A stretch of 64,000 bases of DNA from Kitasatospora aureofaciens (GCF_019192735.1 NZ_JAHTKP010000017.1:91142-155141), one strand, 5' to 3'. Shown: positions 33,588 through 43,197, numbered from the stretch's first letter. Notes: generated by a model from the sequence alone, not told the origin. A program made the numbers and translations.

Positions 33588-35420
33588 ATGGATCGTACGA
33601 CCGGCGGCGCGCCCACACGCCCGCCGCAGGGGGTGGCGGGTGCGGTCCTGCTGCTCGGCGTGCTGCTGGCCGGAGCCGCGCCGCTCATCCCGCTGGCCGT
33701 CCTGGTCTACCGGTACGAACCCGAGCTGCTGCCGCTGTTCGCGGTGCCGTTGGCCGTTCTGGTAGCGGCGTGGCGGATCGCCCGGGACCGCGCCCGCGAC
33801 CAGCTCACCGACCCCCTGACGGACCTGCCCAACCGTCAGGCCTTACTGCTGGCCGCCCAGGAGGCGATCGCCGAGCACGAACACGGCTACAGCGTCGGAC
33901 TCATACTGCTCGACCTCGATCGCTTCCGATCGCTGAACGACACACTCGGTCACACCGCCGGCGACCGGCTGCTGGTGCACATCGCCCGACGGCTGCACCG
34001 CGCCCTGCGCTCCGGCGGCCCGGCCGGCAGCCCCACCCGGGAGTCCATCGACGACGTCTTCGCCGGCCTGCCCCGGCACTACCGCCGGGGACGCCCGATG
34101 GTGGCCCGGATGGGCGGCGACGAGTTCGCCGTCCTGCTGCCCGGCATCAACTGCCCGGACAGCCTGGAGCGGGTCGCCAAGGCGCTGATTGCCGAACTCG
34201 CCGCCCCGATCCGGCTGGACGGGCTGCTGCTCGTGCTGGAGGCGAGCGCGGGCGTGTGCGTCTTTCCGTCGCACGCCCAGGACGCCGAGTCGCTGCTGCG
34301 CCGCGCCGACGTCGCGATGGGCCACGCCCAGCGCGGGCGCAGCGGCGTCGAGCAGTACGACGAGACGCAGGACGCCGACACGCCGTACCGGATAGGCCTG
34401 CTCGGCGACCTGCGCCGGGCCCTGGAGACCGGCGAGGTGCAGCTGCACTACCAGCCGAAGGTGGCCTTCGACGGCCGGGTGGTCGGCCTGGAGGCGCTGC
34501 TGCGCTGGGAGCGGCCCGGCCAGGGGAAGGTGTCGCCGGACGAGTTCGTCGGGCTCGCCGAGTCCAGCGGCCTGATGCCGCGGCTCACCGACTACGTGCT
34601 GGAGGCGGCCGTCGGCCAGCTCGCGTACTGGCGCGACCAGGGCCTCCAGGTGCAGGTCGCGGTGAACGTCTCGCCGCGCGACGTGCTCAATCCCGGCTTC
34701 GCGCAGCGGGTCGCCGGGCACCTGGTGCGCCACCAGGTGCCGGCCCACGCACTCCAGCTGGAGATCACCGAGCGGCTGCTGCTGGACGACTCCCGGCGGG
34801 CCGCCGACACCCTCGCCGAGCTGCGCGGCTACGGCGTCGGGATGTCCCTGGACGACTTCGGCACCGGCCACTCCTCGCTGGTGCGGCTGCGCAGCCTGCC
34901 GGTCAGCGAGCTGAAGATCGACCGCTCCTTCGTCTCCCGGATGGTCGCCGACGACCACGACGCGGCGGTGGTCCGCTGCTCGGTCGAGCTCGCCCACTCG
35001 CTGGGGCTGACCGTCGTCGCCGAGGGCGTGGAGGACGACGAGACCTGGGAGCGGCTGCACTGCATGGGCGTGGACGCCGTCCAGGGCTGGCTGGTGTCGG
35101 CCGCGCTGCCGCCCGAGCAGGCCACCGCCTGGCTGCGGGTGCACCGCACCGGCGCCCCGCCGGTGGAGCGGCTGGCCGCCCTGCCGGCCCAGCTGCCGCC
35201 GGGCATCCAGGCGATCCAGGGGGCCAAGCCGGCCGTCAAGCCGGCCGTCAAGACGATCCAGGCGGGCCAGCCCGCGATGCCTCCGGTGCTGCCGCCGACG
35301 CTCCCGCCCGTGCTGCCGCCCGCCATCCAGGCGGTGCAGCGGGCCCAGGCCGTGCCTGCCGCGCAGATGGAGATCAACGCGCCGGGGACGCAGAGTTGGG
35401 CCCGGACCAGGCCGCAGTAA
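33588..35420 (+). CDS. Membrane GGDEF-EAL cyclic-di-GMP protein (RmdB-like), TTA codon
   Basis: 610 aa. Two N-terminal TM helices (about 17-40 and 47-64), a GGDEF domain (intact GGDEF at 176-180) with a 25-residue insert (about 143-168), and an EAL domain (EAL at 302-304, then DDFGTGHSSL and LKIDRSFV). EAL residues look complete, so phosphodiesterase activity is likely. The position beside ligA matches S. coelicolor RmdB (SCO5495), as I recall. The Pro/Ala/Val-rich tail (about 525-600) is low-complexity with repeated PAVK and PPxLPP. Residue 86 is a TTA leucine codon (33843-33845), implying dependence on the bldA tRNA. Confidence 0.93.
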   Translation: MDRTTGGAPTRPPQGVAGAVLLLGVLLAGAAPLIPLAVLVYRYEPELLPLFAVPLAVLVAAWRIARDRARDQLTDPLTDLPNRQALLLAAQEAIAEHEHGYSVGLILLDLDRFRSLNDTLGHTAGDRLLVHIARRLHRALRSGGPAGSPTRESIDDVFAGLPRHYRRGRPMVARMGGDEFAVLLPGINCPDSLERVAKALIAELAAPIRLDGLLLVLEASAGVCVFPSHAQDAESLLRRADVAMGHAQRGRSGVEQYDETQDADTPYRIGLLGDLRRALETGEVQLHYQPKVAFDGRVVGLEALLRWERPGQGKVSPDEFVGLAESSGLMPRLTDYVLEAAVGQLAYWRDQGLQVQVAVNVSPRDVLNPGFAQRVAGHLVRHQVPAHALQLEITERLLLDDSRRAADTLAELRGYGVGMSLDDFGTGHSSLVRLRSLPVSELKIDRSFVSRMVADDHDAAVVRCSVELAHSLGLTVVAEGVEDDETWERLHCMGVDAVQGWLVSAALPPEQATAWLRVHRTGAPPVERLAALPAQLPPGIQAIQGAKPAVKPAVKTIQAGQPAMPPVLPPTLPPVLPPAIQAVQRAQAVPAAQMEINAPGTQSWARTRPQ

Positions 35421-35584
35421 CCGCGTCGCCGATTACTCGTTGGCCGGTGGCCGGGCCGGGCCCCATAGGATGGGGTCCAAAGACCACGAGGACGGGAGCG
35501 CCGAGCCGGCTGCTCCTGCCCCGGGCCCGGCACCGCCTGCAAGCAGCGCCGGGCCTCACCAGAACTCACCCTGAGGATCGCTGC

Positions 35585-35881
35585 ATGCCTGGCATCACGC
35601 GCGAGGAGGTCGCCCACCTCGCTCGGCTGTCGCGTCTTGAGTTGCAGGCCGAAGAGCTGGACCACTTCGCCGAGCAGCTCGACGTGATCATCGGCGCGGT
35701 CGCCCGCGTTTCCGAGGTCGCCGGACAGGACGTCCCGCCGACCTCCCACCCGCTGCCGCTGACCAACGTCATGCGTGCGGACGAGGTGCGGCCGTCGCTC
35801 ACCCCGGACCAGGCGCTCTCCGGCGCGCCGGCCGCCGAGGAGCAGCGTTTCCGTGTGCCGCAGATCCTCGGGGAGGACTGA
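35585..35881 (+). CDS. gatC: Asp-tRNA(Asn)/Glu-tRNA(Gln) amidotransferase subunit C
   Basis: 98 aa, starting MPGITREEVAHLARLSRLEL, the conserved GatC N-terminus; TSHPLPLTNVMRADEV and VPQILGED close the protein. It stabilises the GatAB complex that amidates misacylated tRNAs. GAGGATCGCTGC precedes the ATG. It is first of gatC-gatA-small membrane protein, with gatA starting 5 nt after its stop. Confidence 0.96.
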   Translation: MPGITREEVAHLARLSRLELQAEELDHFAEQLDVIIGAVARVSEVAGQDVPPTSHPLPLTNVMRADEVRPSLTPDQALSGAPAAEEQRFRVPQILGED

Positions 35882-35886
35882 CCGAG

Positions 35887-37380
35887 ATGACCGAGCTGAT
35901 CCGTTTCACTGCCGCGCAGACCGCGAGCGCCATCGCCAAGGGCGAGGTGTCCGCCGTCGAGGTCGCGCAGGCGCACCTGGACCGCATCGACGCCGTCGAC
36001 AAGAAGGTCAACGCCTTCCTGCACGTCGACACCGAGGGCGCGCTGAGCGCGGCCAAGGCCGTCGACGAGAAGCGCGCCAAGGGCGAGGAGCTGGGCCCGT
36101 TGGCCGGCGTCCCGCTCGCGCTGAAGGACGTCTTCACCACCAAGGGCGTGCCGACCACCTGCGGCTCCAAGATCCTCGAAGGCTGGATCCCGCCGTACGA
36201 CGCCACCCTGACCTCGCGTCTCAAGGACGCCGGCGTCGTCATCCTCGGCAAGACCAACATGGACGAGTTCGCGATGGGCTCCTCCACCGAGAACTCCGCC
36301 TACGGCCCGACCGGCAACCCGTGGGACCTCACCCGCATCCCCGGCGGCTCCGGCGGCGGCTCGGCCGCCGCGCTGGCCGCCTTCGAGGCCCCGCTGGCGA
36401 TCGGCACCGACACCGGCGGCTCGATCCGCCAGCCCGGCGCCGTCACCGGCACCGTCGGCGTCAAGCCGACCTACGGCGCGGTCTCCCGCTTCGGCCTGGT
36501 CGCCTTCTCGTCCTCGCTGGACCAGGGCGGCCCGTGCGCCCGTACCGTGCTGGACGCGGCGCTGCTGCACGAGGCCATCGCCGGGCACGACCCGCTGGAC
36601 TCCACCTCGATCGACGCGCCCGTCCCGGCCGTGGTCGAGGCCGCGCGGATGCGCGACGTCCGCGGCATGCGGATCGGCGTGGTCAAAGAGTTCGCCGGCG
36701 AGGGCTACCAGGCCGGCGTGATGCAGCGCTTCAACGAGTCGGTGGAGCTGCTGCGCGAGCTGGGCGCCGAGGTCGTCGAGGTGTCCTGCCCGTCCTTCAC
36801 CCTGGCGCTGCCCGCGTACTACCTGATCGCGCCCAGCGAGTGCTCGTCCAACCTCGCCCGCTTCGACGCGATGCGCTACGGCCTGCGCGTGGGCGACAAC
36901 GGCTCGCGCTCGGCCGAGGAGGTCACCGCCCTCACCCGCGAGGCCGGTTTCGGCCCCGAGGTGAAGCGCCGCATCATGCTCGGTACGTACGCCCTCTCCT
37001 CGGGCTACTACGACGCGTACTACGGCTCGGCCCAGAAGGTGCGCACGCTCATCTCGCGCTCCTTTGATGAGGCTTTCGCGGCCGTAGATGTCTTGGTCTC
37101 GCCGACCACGCCGACCACCGCCTTCCCGATCGGCGAGCGCGCCGACGACCCGATGGCGATGTACCTGGCCGACCTGTGCACGATTCCGTCCAACCTCGCG
37201 GGCAACGCGGCCATGTCGCTGCCCTGCGGTCTGGCCCCGGAGGACAATCTCCCGGTCGGCCTGCAGATCATCGCACCCGCGATGGCGGACGACCGTCTGT
37301 ACCGCGTGGGCGGCGCCGTCGAGGCCGCACTCAACGACAAGTGGGGGCACACCCTGCTGGAGGAGGCACCGGCACTGTGA
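35887..37380 (+). CDS. gatA: Asp-tRNA(Asn)/Glu-tRNA(Gln) amidotransferase subunit A
   Basis: 497-aa amidase-signature subunit that releases ammonia from glutamine. The Ser-cisSer-Lys triad is K80 (ALKDVF), S155 (IPGGSGGGS) and S179 (DTGGSIRQP). Its stop overlaps the GTG of an 85-aa membrane protein gene (GTGA). gatB follows after a short gap, so the full complex is encoded here, as expected where Asn and/or Gln aminoacylation is indirect. Confidence 0.97.
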   Translation: MTELIRFTAAQTASAIAKGEVSAVEVAQAHLDRIDAVDKKVNAFLHVDTEGALSAAKAVDEKRAKGEELGPLAGVPLALKDVFTTKGVPTTCGSKILEGWIPPYDATLTSRLKDAGVVILGKTNMDEFAMGSSTENSAYGPTGNPWDLTRIPGGSGGGSAAALAAFEAPLAIGTDTGGSIRQPGAVTGTVGVKPTYGAVSRFGLVAFSSSLDQGGPCARTVLDAALLHEAIAGHDPLDSTSIDAPVPAVVEAARMRDVRGMRIGVVKEFAGEGYQAGVMQRFNESVELLRELGAEVVEVSCPSFTLALPAYYLIAPSECSSNLARFDAMRYGLRVGDNGSRSAEEVTALTREAGFGPEVKRRIMLGTYALSSGYYDAYYGSAQKVRTLISRSFDEAFAAVDVLVSPTTPTTAFPIGERADDPMAMYLADLCTIPSNLAGNAAMSLPCGLAPEDNLPVGLQIIAPAMADDRLYRVGGAVEAALNDKWGHTLLEEAPAL

Positions 37381-37634
37381 GCAAGATCGAGAAGGCCAAA
37401 GCCCCGAGCTCCATCAAGGGGTGGAAGCACTCCAAGCCCGGCCTCTGGCTGTCCATCGGGACCAGCGCCTTCGGCGCGATCTCGATCGTCAAGGACGTCC
37501 GGAAGGCCCGCGAGGAGAGCGACACCCTGAAGCTGGTCAACGCCCTGGTCGGCGCCGCCGCGCTGATCACCGGCACCGCCCTGTTGGTGCGCGAGCTGCG
37601 TCAGCTCGGCTCCGACGACGTGCTGCTGGGCTGA
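37377..37634 (+). CDS. Small membrane protein coupled to gatA
   Basis: 85 aa, VSKIEKAKAPSSIKGWKHSK at the start, then one or two hydrophobic segments (LWLSIGTSAFGAISIV and LVNALVGAAALITGTALLV) separated by a charged stretch. The start is set by the GTGA overlap with gatA. No known domain recognised. Translational coupling to gatA suggests co-regulation, but a role in tRNA amidation is not implied by the sequence. Confidence 0.75.
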   Translation: MSKIEKAKAPSSIKGWKHSKPGLWLSIGTSAFGAISIVKDVRKAREESDTLKLVNALVGAAALITGTALLVRELRQLGSDDVLLG

Positions 37635-37711
37635 GCTGAGCGCCCCGGCCCGGCCCCGCACGAGCGGCGGCCGGGCCCGTACCTCCCAAGTCTTTTAGTG
37701 AAGGGGACGCT

Positions 37712-39220
37712 GTGAGCGTCATGAACCTGGTCTCCTACGAGGACGCTCTCGCGTCGTACGACCCGGTGATGGGCCTTGAGGTCCACGTCGAGCTGGGCAC
37801 CAAGACCAAGATGTTCTGCGGTTGCTCGACCGAGCTGGGTGCCGAGCCGAACAGCCAGACCTGCCCGACCTGCCTGGGCCTGCCGGGCTCGCTGCCGGTG
37901 GTCAACGCGATCGGCGTGGAGTCGGCCGTCAAGATCGGCCTGGCGCTGAACTGCGAGATCGCCGAGTGGTGCCGGTTCGCGCGGAAGAACTACTTCTACC
38001 CGGACATGCCCAAGAACTTCCAGACCTCGCAGTACGACGAGCCGATCGCCTTCAACGGCTACCTCGACGTGCAGCTGGAGGACGGCTCGACCTTCCGCGT
38101 GGAGATCGAGCGCGCCCACATGGAGGAGGACACCGGCAAGTCCACCCACGTCGGCGGCGCCACCGGCCGCATCCACGGCGCCGAGTACTCGCTGCTCGAC
38201 TACAACCGGGCCGGCATCCCGCTGATCGAGATCGTCACCAAGCCGATCGTCGGCGCCGGCGAGCGCGCCCCCGAGGTCGCCAAGGCGTACGTCACCGAGC
38301 TGCGCGAGCTGATCCGGGCGCTCGGCGTCTCCGAGGCCCGGATGGACAAGGGTCAGATGCGCTGCGACGTCAACCTGTCGCTGCGCCCGCACGGCCGCGA
38401 GAAGTTCGGCACCCGTTCGGAGACCAAGAACGTCAACTCGCTGCGCAGCGTGGAGCGGGCCGCCCGGTTCGAGATCCAGCGGCATGCCACCGTGCTGACC
38501 GACGGCGGCACCATCATCCAGGAGACCCGCCACTTCCACGAGGAAGACGGCTCCACCACCTCGGGCCGGGTCAAGGAGGAGGCGGAGGACTACCGCTACT
38601 TCCCCGAGCCGGACCTGGTGCCGATCGCCCCCTCCCGCGCGTGGGTCGAGGAGCTGCGCGCCGGGCTGCCCGAGCTGCCGCGCCTGCGCCGGGCCCGTCT
38701 CCAGGCCGAGTGGGGCCTGTCCGACAAGGACATGCAGTCGGTGCTCAACGCCGGTGCGGTCGAGCCGATCCAGGAGACCATCGCGGCCGGCGCCCCGGCC
38801 GACCAGGCCCGCAAGTGGTGGATGGGCGAGCTGGCCCGCCGCGCCAACGAGACCGGCACCGAGCTGAGCGAGCAGCCGATCACCCCGGCGCAGGTCGCCC
38901 GGGTCGCCGCGCTGGTCGCCGAGGGCAAGCTGAACGACAAGCTGGCCCGCCAGGTCATCGAGGCCGTGCTGGCCGGCGAGGGCGAGCCGGACGAGGTCGT
39001 CGAGAAGCGCGGCCTGGCCGTCGTCTCGGACGACTCCGCGCTCGGCGCCGCCGTCGACCAGGCCATCGCCGACAACGAGGCGATCGCCGCCAAGATCCGC
39101 GACGGCAAGGTCGCGGCCGTGGGCGCGCTGGTCGGCGCGGTCATGAAGGCCACCCGTGGTCAGGCCGACGCCGCCCGCGTAAAGGACCTCATCTTGGAGA
39201 AGCTCGGCGTCTCCGCCTGA
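37712..39220 (+). CDS. gatB: Asp-tRNA(Asn)/Glu-tRNA(Gln) amidotransferase subunit B
   Basis: 502-aa kinase-amidotransferase subunit. GLEVHVELGTKTKMFCGCS with the later TCPTCLGLPGSLPVVN carries the zinc cysteines. FYPDMPKNFQTSQYDEP and RMDKGQMRCDVNLSLRP are family signatures, and the C-terminal YqeY/tail domain (about 355-500) binds tRNA. GAAGGGGACGCT precedes the GTG at 37712; an ATG three codons later is possible. A terminator with clustered CTAAG repeats follows. Confidence 0.96.
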   Translation: MSVMNLVSYEDALASYDPVMGLEVHVELGTKTKMFCGCSTELGAEPNSQTCPTCLGLPGSLPVVNAIGVESAVKIGLALNCEIAEWCRFARKNYFYPDMPKNFQTSQYDEPIAFNGYLDVQLEDGSTFRVEIERAHMEEDTGKSTHVGGATGRIHGAEYSLLDYNRAGIPLIEIVTKPIVGAGERAPEVAKAYVTELRELIRALGVSEARMDKGQMRCDVNLSLRPHGREKFGTRSETKNVNSLRSVERAARFEIQRHATVLTDGGTIIQETRHFHEEDGSTTSGRVKEEAEDYRYFPEPDLVPIAPSRAWVEELRAGLPELPRLRRARLQAEWGLSDKDMQSVLNAGAVEPIQETIAAGAPADQARKWWMGELARRANETGTELSEQPITPAQVARVAALVAEGKLNDKLARQVIEAVLAGEGEPDEVVEKRGLAVVSDDSALGAAVDQAIADNEAIAAKIRDGKVAAVGALVGAVMKATRGQADAARVKDLILEKLGVSA

Positions 39221-39247
39221 GGCGGCCTAGCCGGATTCCCAGGATTC

Positions 39248-39294
39248 CTAAGGCGTCTTAGGTATCTAAGGCCCCCTAAGTAAGGTCTAAGGCC
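39248..39294. repeat. Cluster of CTAAG(G) motifs downstream of gatB
   Basis: CTAAG or its complement CTTAG appears five times in 47 nt (CCTAAGG, CTTAGG, CTAAGG, CTAAG, CTAAGG), and once more at about 39354. CCTAAGGCGTCTTAGG forms a small inverted repeat. CTAAG is rare in such GC-rich DNA, so the clustering is striking. It abuts the gatB terminator. Confidence 0.6.
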
Positions 39295-39331
39295 CGGTTC
39301 CACCCCCGTATCGGAGTGGAACCGGGCCTTT
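39289..39331 (+). terminator. Terminator after gatB
   Basis: A perfect 15-bp stem (AAGGCCCGGTTCCAC and complement) with a 12-nt loop, followed by TTT. Confidence 0.85.
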
Positions 39332-39470
39332 GCCGTGCCCGGGGACCGCCGTCTAAGGCATCCGGGGCCCCGAAGATCGGGAAGCCTTCCGATGTGGTGC
39401 CCCCCTCTGGGGGAGGAAGCTCTTACCTGTCGGAGAGAAGAGACAGAGACCCACCGCGAGGGGAACCACC

Positions 39471-39629
39471 GTGTTCGAGTACGAGCTCATCCAGCAGCAG
39501 GCGCACGAGCTGCACGTCCGCGCCGAGCACCAGCGCCTGGTCCGCGAGGCCAAGGACGCCGGCCGCACCAAGCAGCGGCCCGTCGCCGCCCGCTTCCAGC
39601 GGCGTTCCGTCCGGAAGACCGAATGCTGA
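39471..39629 (+). CDS. 52-aa basic small protein
   Basis: Starts VFEYELIQQQAHELHVRAEH and continues QRLVREAKDAGRTKQRP to RRSVRKTEC. GAGGGG lies 8 nt before the GTG. It is helical and basic, with no TM segment. It sits between gatB and the large LuxR-type gene. I do not recognise the family; similar short basic proteins are common upstream of regulators in Streptomyces. Confidence 0.65.
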   Translation: MFEYELIQQQAHELHVRAEHQRLVREAKDAGRTKQRPVAARFQRRSVRKTEC

Positions 39630-39751
39630 CCGACCGGCACCCCGAGGGTGCCGCAAGGACTCCGGAGGGGGAGGCGCTGCAGGGGAGCGCCTCCCCCTCC
39701 GGGCGTTCGCCGGGCGAGATATCCTCTCGGCCCGGCCGGTCCGCCTATGGC

Positions 39752-42700
39752 ATGCTCGCCTCCATGCAGCAGATATCGGTGAGTCCCGTCTTCGTCGGCC
39801 GTGGCACCGAGATCACCGCTCTCGCGGACGCGCTGCGGCGGGCCGGCTCCGGCAGCCCGCAGACCGTCCTGATCGGCGGCGAGGCCGGCGTCGGCAAGAC
39901 CCGGCTGCTGGAGGAGTTCCTGGACCGGGCCGGCCACGGCGGGGGAGTCGTCACCACCCTGGGCAGCTGTCTGGAAGTCGGCGCCGAGGGACTCCCGTTC
40001 GCCCCGCTGGCCGGCGCGCTGCGCCGCCTGCACCGCGCGCTCGGCACCGAGCTGGAGGCCGCCGCGGCCGGCAGCGAGGGCCATCTCGCCCGACTGCTGC
40101 CCGAGTTCGGCGAGGCCGACGGCGAACCCAACGACGAGTACGGCCGGGCCCGGCTGTTCGAGCACACCGCGAGGCTGTTCGAACGGCTCGGCGCGGAGCG
40201 TACCCTCGTCCTCGCCATCGAGGACCTGCACTGGTCCGACCGCTCCACCCGGGAGCTGTTCGCCTACCTGGTCCGCACCCTGCACCGGGCCCGGGTACTG
40301 CTGATCGCCACCTACCGCACCGACGACCTGCACCGGCGCCACCCGCTGCGCCCCTTCCTCGCCGAGCTCGAACGGCTGCGCACCGTCCAGCGGTTGGAGC
40401 TGGAGCGGTTCGGCCGCGGCGAGGTCGCCGCCCAGCTGGCCGGCATCCTCGGCACCGCCGCCCCCGACCGGCAGCTGGTCGACCGCATCCACCGCCGCTC
40501 CGAGGGCAACCCGTTCTTCGTCGAGGAACTGGCCACCGCCTTCCAGGACGGCTGCGGGGCCGGGCTCACCGACTCGCTGCGCGACATCCTGCTGGTCCGG
40601 GTGGAGAGCCTCGACGAGCAGACCCAGCGGGTGGTCCGGATCGCCGCCGAGGGCGGCTCGCACGTCGAACACGCCCTGCTCGCCGCCGTCCTGGAGGACC
40701 TCATGGCGGACGAGGAGGAGATGATCGCGGCGCTGCGGACGGCCGTCGGCGCCAACATCCTGCGCCCGGACAGCGACGGCGAGGGCTACCGCTTCCGGCA
40801 CGCGCTGGTCCGCGAGGCCGTCTCCGACGACCTGCTGCCCGGCGAACGGCACCGGATCAACCGCAAGTTCGCGCTCGCCGTGGAGGCCGAGCCGTATCTC
40901 GTGCCCAGCGACGCCCTGCCCGCCCGGCTCGCCAACTACTGGTACCACGCGCACGATCCGTCCCGTGCACTGCCGACCGCCCTGGACGCCGCCCGCGCCG
41001 CCCGCCGCCGCAACGCCTTCGCGGAGCAGTTGCGCATGCTCGAACGGGCCCTGGAACTCTGGGACATGGTCTCCGAGGACGTCCTCGCGCACACGCTGCG
41101 CCCGTACGACTGGGCCGAGACCTACCCGCCCGGCTCCTGCGACCTCAACGCCGAGGACGAGAACTGCGGCCGGATCCAGCTGATCGACGTGCTCGCCGAG
41201 GCCGTGGTCGCGGCCCGCCGCAGCGGCGACCGCGAGCGCGGGCTCAGCCTCGCCCGGCGTGCGCTGAAGCTGGTCGACGAGACGGTGGACCCGCTGCGCG
41301 CGGCCTGGTTCCGGATCAACCGGGCCCGGATGCTCGGCCACCTGCGGCGTTCCGGCGACGACGAGGAGATCACCCACGCGCACCGGCTGGTCGAGCACCT
41401 GCCGCCGTCCGCCGTGCAGGCCGAGGTGTTCGCGCTCGGCGCCGGGGTGGCGATGATCAAGCACCCGGGGCCCGAGCACATCGAGCTCGCCGCGCGGGCG
41501 ATCCGGATCGCCCACGAGGTCGGCGCGCACGCCGTCGAGCTGCACGCCCGGATGACGCTCGGCGGCCTGCGCTACGACATCGAGGGCGACGCGGAGGCCG
41601 CGGTGGCCGAGCTGACCGCCGCCGTCGATGCCTCGCGCCGGCTCAACGCTCCCGACGTGCTGCTGCGCGGCATCAACAACCTCGCCAGCATGCTGCGCGG
41701 GCTGGGCCGGGCCGAGGAGGCGATGGCGCTGGCCCGCGAGGGCCTGGAGTACGCGGACGGCAACGGCCTGCTGCGCAACATCGGCACCATCCTGACCGGC
41801 AACCTCGTCGAGGCGCTGACCGACCTCGGCCGGGTCGGGGAGGCCGCCGAGGTGCTGGCCGCCTGCGAGCTGAGCAGCATGACCGCCACCCACGCCGAGT
41901 TCCTCGACCGGATGGGCGGCGAACTCGCCCTGCTGGAGGGGGACCTGACCACCGCGGTGGCGCTGCTGACCCAGGCCAGGGCGGCCAACCGGGTCGGCCA
42001 GCTCCAGCACTCGGTGCCGATCAGCCGGCTGGCGGCCCGGATCGCCGCGCTGAACGGGCGGCCGCTGGAGGCCAGGTCCGAGCTGCTCGCCGCCCTCGCG
42101 GACGACCAGCGGCTCGGCGACGAGGCGGACCTGTACCCGCTGCTGGCCGAGGCGGCCGGGGTCGAGGCGGACACCCGGGGCCTGCCGGAGGCCGCGGCCG
42201 GGCGGGCCGAGGTGCTGGCCAGGATCGCCGCGACGGCGGCCCGGCTCACCCCCAAGGCGCCGCTGCACCACGGCTGGGCCCGGCTGGTGGAGGCCGAACT
42301 CGCCCGCGCCGAGGGCGCCGACACCCCGGAGCAGTGGGCCGCCGCCGTCGCCGTGCTGCGGCCGGTCTGCCTGCCGCACCCGCTGGCGCTCGCCCTGCTG
42401 CGGGCCGGCGAGGCCGAGGTGCGGGCCGGGCGGCGCGAGGCCGCGGCCGAACTGCTGCGCGAGGCGCGGGAGCTGGCCGGGATCCGGGGCGACCGCCCGC
42501 TGGTGACGGAGATCGCGGGCCTGGCCGACCGGGCCGGGCTGGCGCTCGGCGCGGGCGCGCGCCCCGCGGTCGAACCGGCAGCGGCCCCGTCCTCCGGGGA
42601 GTCCTTCGGCCTCACCCCCCGTGAGCGGGACGTGCTCCGGTTGCTCGCGCGCGGCTGGACGAACCGGCAGATCGCCGAGGAGCTGTACATCTCTCCGAAG

Positions 42701-42823
42701 ACCGCAAGCGTGCACGTGTCCAACATCCTCGGCAAGCTCACGGTCGCCGGCCGGGGCGAGGCCGCGGCGCTGGCCCACCGGCTGCGGCTGTTCCCGGACG
42801 ATCTGGCCCCGGCCGCCGGGTGA
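39752..42823 (+). CDS. Large ATP-binding LuxR-family (LAL-type) regulator
   Basis: 1023 aa. An N-terminal AAA/NTPase domain carries Walker A GGEAGVGKT (about 43-51) and Walker B-like LVLAIEDLHWSD. A long TPR-like helical middle follows. A C-terminal LuxR HTH (about 950-1010) reads LTPRERDVLRLLARGWTNRQIAEELYIS. The ATG at 39752 is followed four codons later by MQQISVSPVFVGR at 39764, where family similarity begins; neither has a Shine-Dalgarno, so a leaderless mRNA is possible. Target genes and ligand are unknown. It shares no operon with its neighbours. Confidence 0.92.
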   Translation: MLASMQQISVSPVFVGRGTEITALADALRRAGSGSPQTVLIGGEAGVGKTRLLEEFLDRAGHGGGVVTTLGSCLEVGAEGLPFAPLAGALRRLHRALGTELEAAAAGSEGHLARLLPEFGEADGEPNDEYGRARLFEHTARLFERLGAERTLVLAIEDLHWSDRSTRELFAYLVRTLHRARVLLIATYRTDDLHRRHPLRPFLAELERLRTVQRLELERFGRGEVAAQLAGILGTAAPDRQLVDRIHRRSEGNPFFVEELATAFQDGCGAGLTDSLRDILLVRVESLDEQTQRVVRIAAEGGSHVEHALLAAVLEDLMADEEEMIAALRTAVGANILRPDSDGEGYRFRHALVREAVSDDLLPGERHRINRKFALAVEAEPYLVPSDALPARLANYWYHAHDPSRALPTALDAARAARRRNAFAEQLRMLERALELWDMVSEDVLAHTLRPYDWAETYPPGSCDLNAEDENCGRIQLIDVLAEAVVAARRSGDRERGLSLARRALKLVDETVDPLRAAWFRINRARMLGHLRRSGDDEEITHAHRLVEHLPPSAVQAEVFALGAGVAMIKHPGPEHIELAARAIRIAHEVGAHAVELHARMTLGGLRYDIEGDAEAAVAELTAAVDASRRLNAPDVLLRGINNLASMLRGLGRAEEAMALAREGLEYADGNGLLRNIGTILTGNLVEALTDLGRVGEAAEVLAACELSSMTATHAEFLDRMGGELALLEGDLTTAVALLTQARAANRVGQLQHSVPISRLAARIAALNGRPLEARSELLAALADDQRLGDEADLYPLLAEAAGVEADTRGLPEAAAGRAEVLARIAATAARLTPKAPLHHGWARLVEAELARAEGADTPEQWAAAVAVLRPVCLPHPLALALLRAGEAEVRAGRREAAAELLREARELAGIRGDRPLVTEIAGLADRAGLALGAGARPAVEPAAAPSSGESFGLTPRERDVLRLLARGWTNRQIAEELYISPKTASVHVSNILGKLTVAGRGEAAALAHRLRLFPDDLAPAAG

Positions 42824-43197
42824 CCCGCCGCCTGCCGTTACGCGCGCCGACCCACCTGGCCGACACGGGCCCGGCGGGTCGGCGCCGTCGCGTGCTCCCG
42901 TGCGCGCCGCGTGAGCCCCTCCCCGCGCGCCGCCGCCAACCGGGCCGATCCGCCGGAATCGGGTGCATTTCCCTACCCTCCCGCCATTACTCTAAGTTCA
43001 GTGTGCGTGTCATTGAGTGACGGAATTGGTGTAGGGTCCCGATCGGGAACATCGGTGCGGTGCGGCGACCGGAAGGCCGCCCACCCCCTGGGCCACCGTC
43101 CTGACGGTGCACCAGGCCACCGCGTACGGCCAAGGGGCGCGCGGCCGGTGGCCCGTGGCCGGGGCGCCGGGCTCCGGGTCGGAGGGGGAGAGGCCGA
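42824..43197. other. Intergenic region upstream of the PAS-GGDEF gene
   Basis: 374 nt without a recognisable gene. An AT-rich patch around 42985-43037 contains TTGAGT and TAGGGT and is the likeliest promoter area, though the spacing is poor. GGAGGGGGAGAGG precedes the GTG at 43198. Confidence 0.4.

Noticed and set aside
39353..42778. 1141-aa frame antisense to the LuxR regulator
   Set aside because: Shadow of a clear NTPase-TPR-HTH gene; no recognisable domain.
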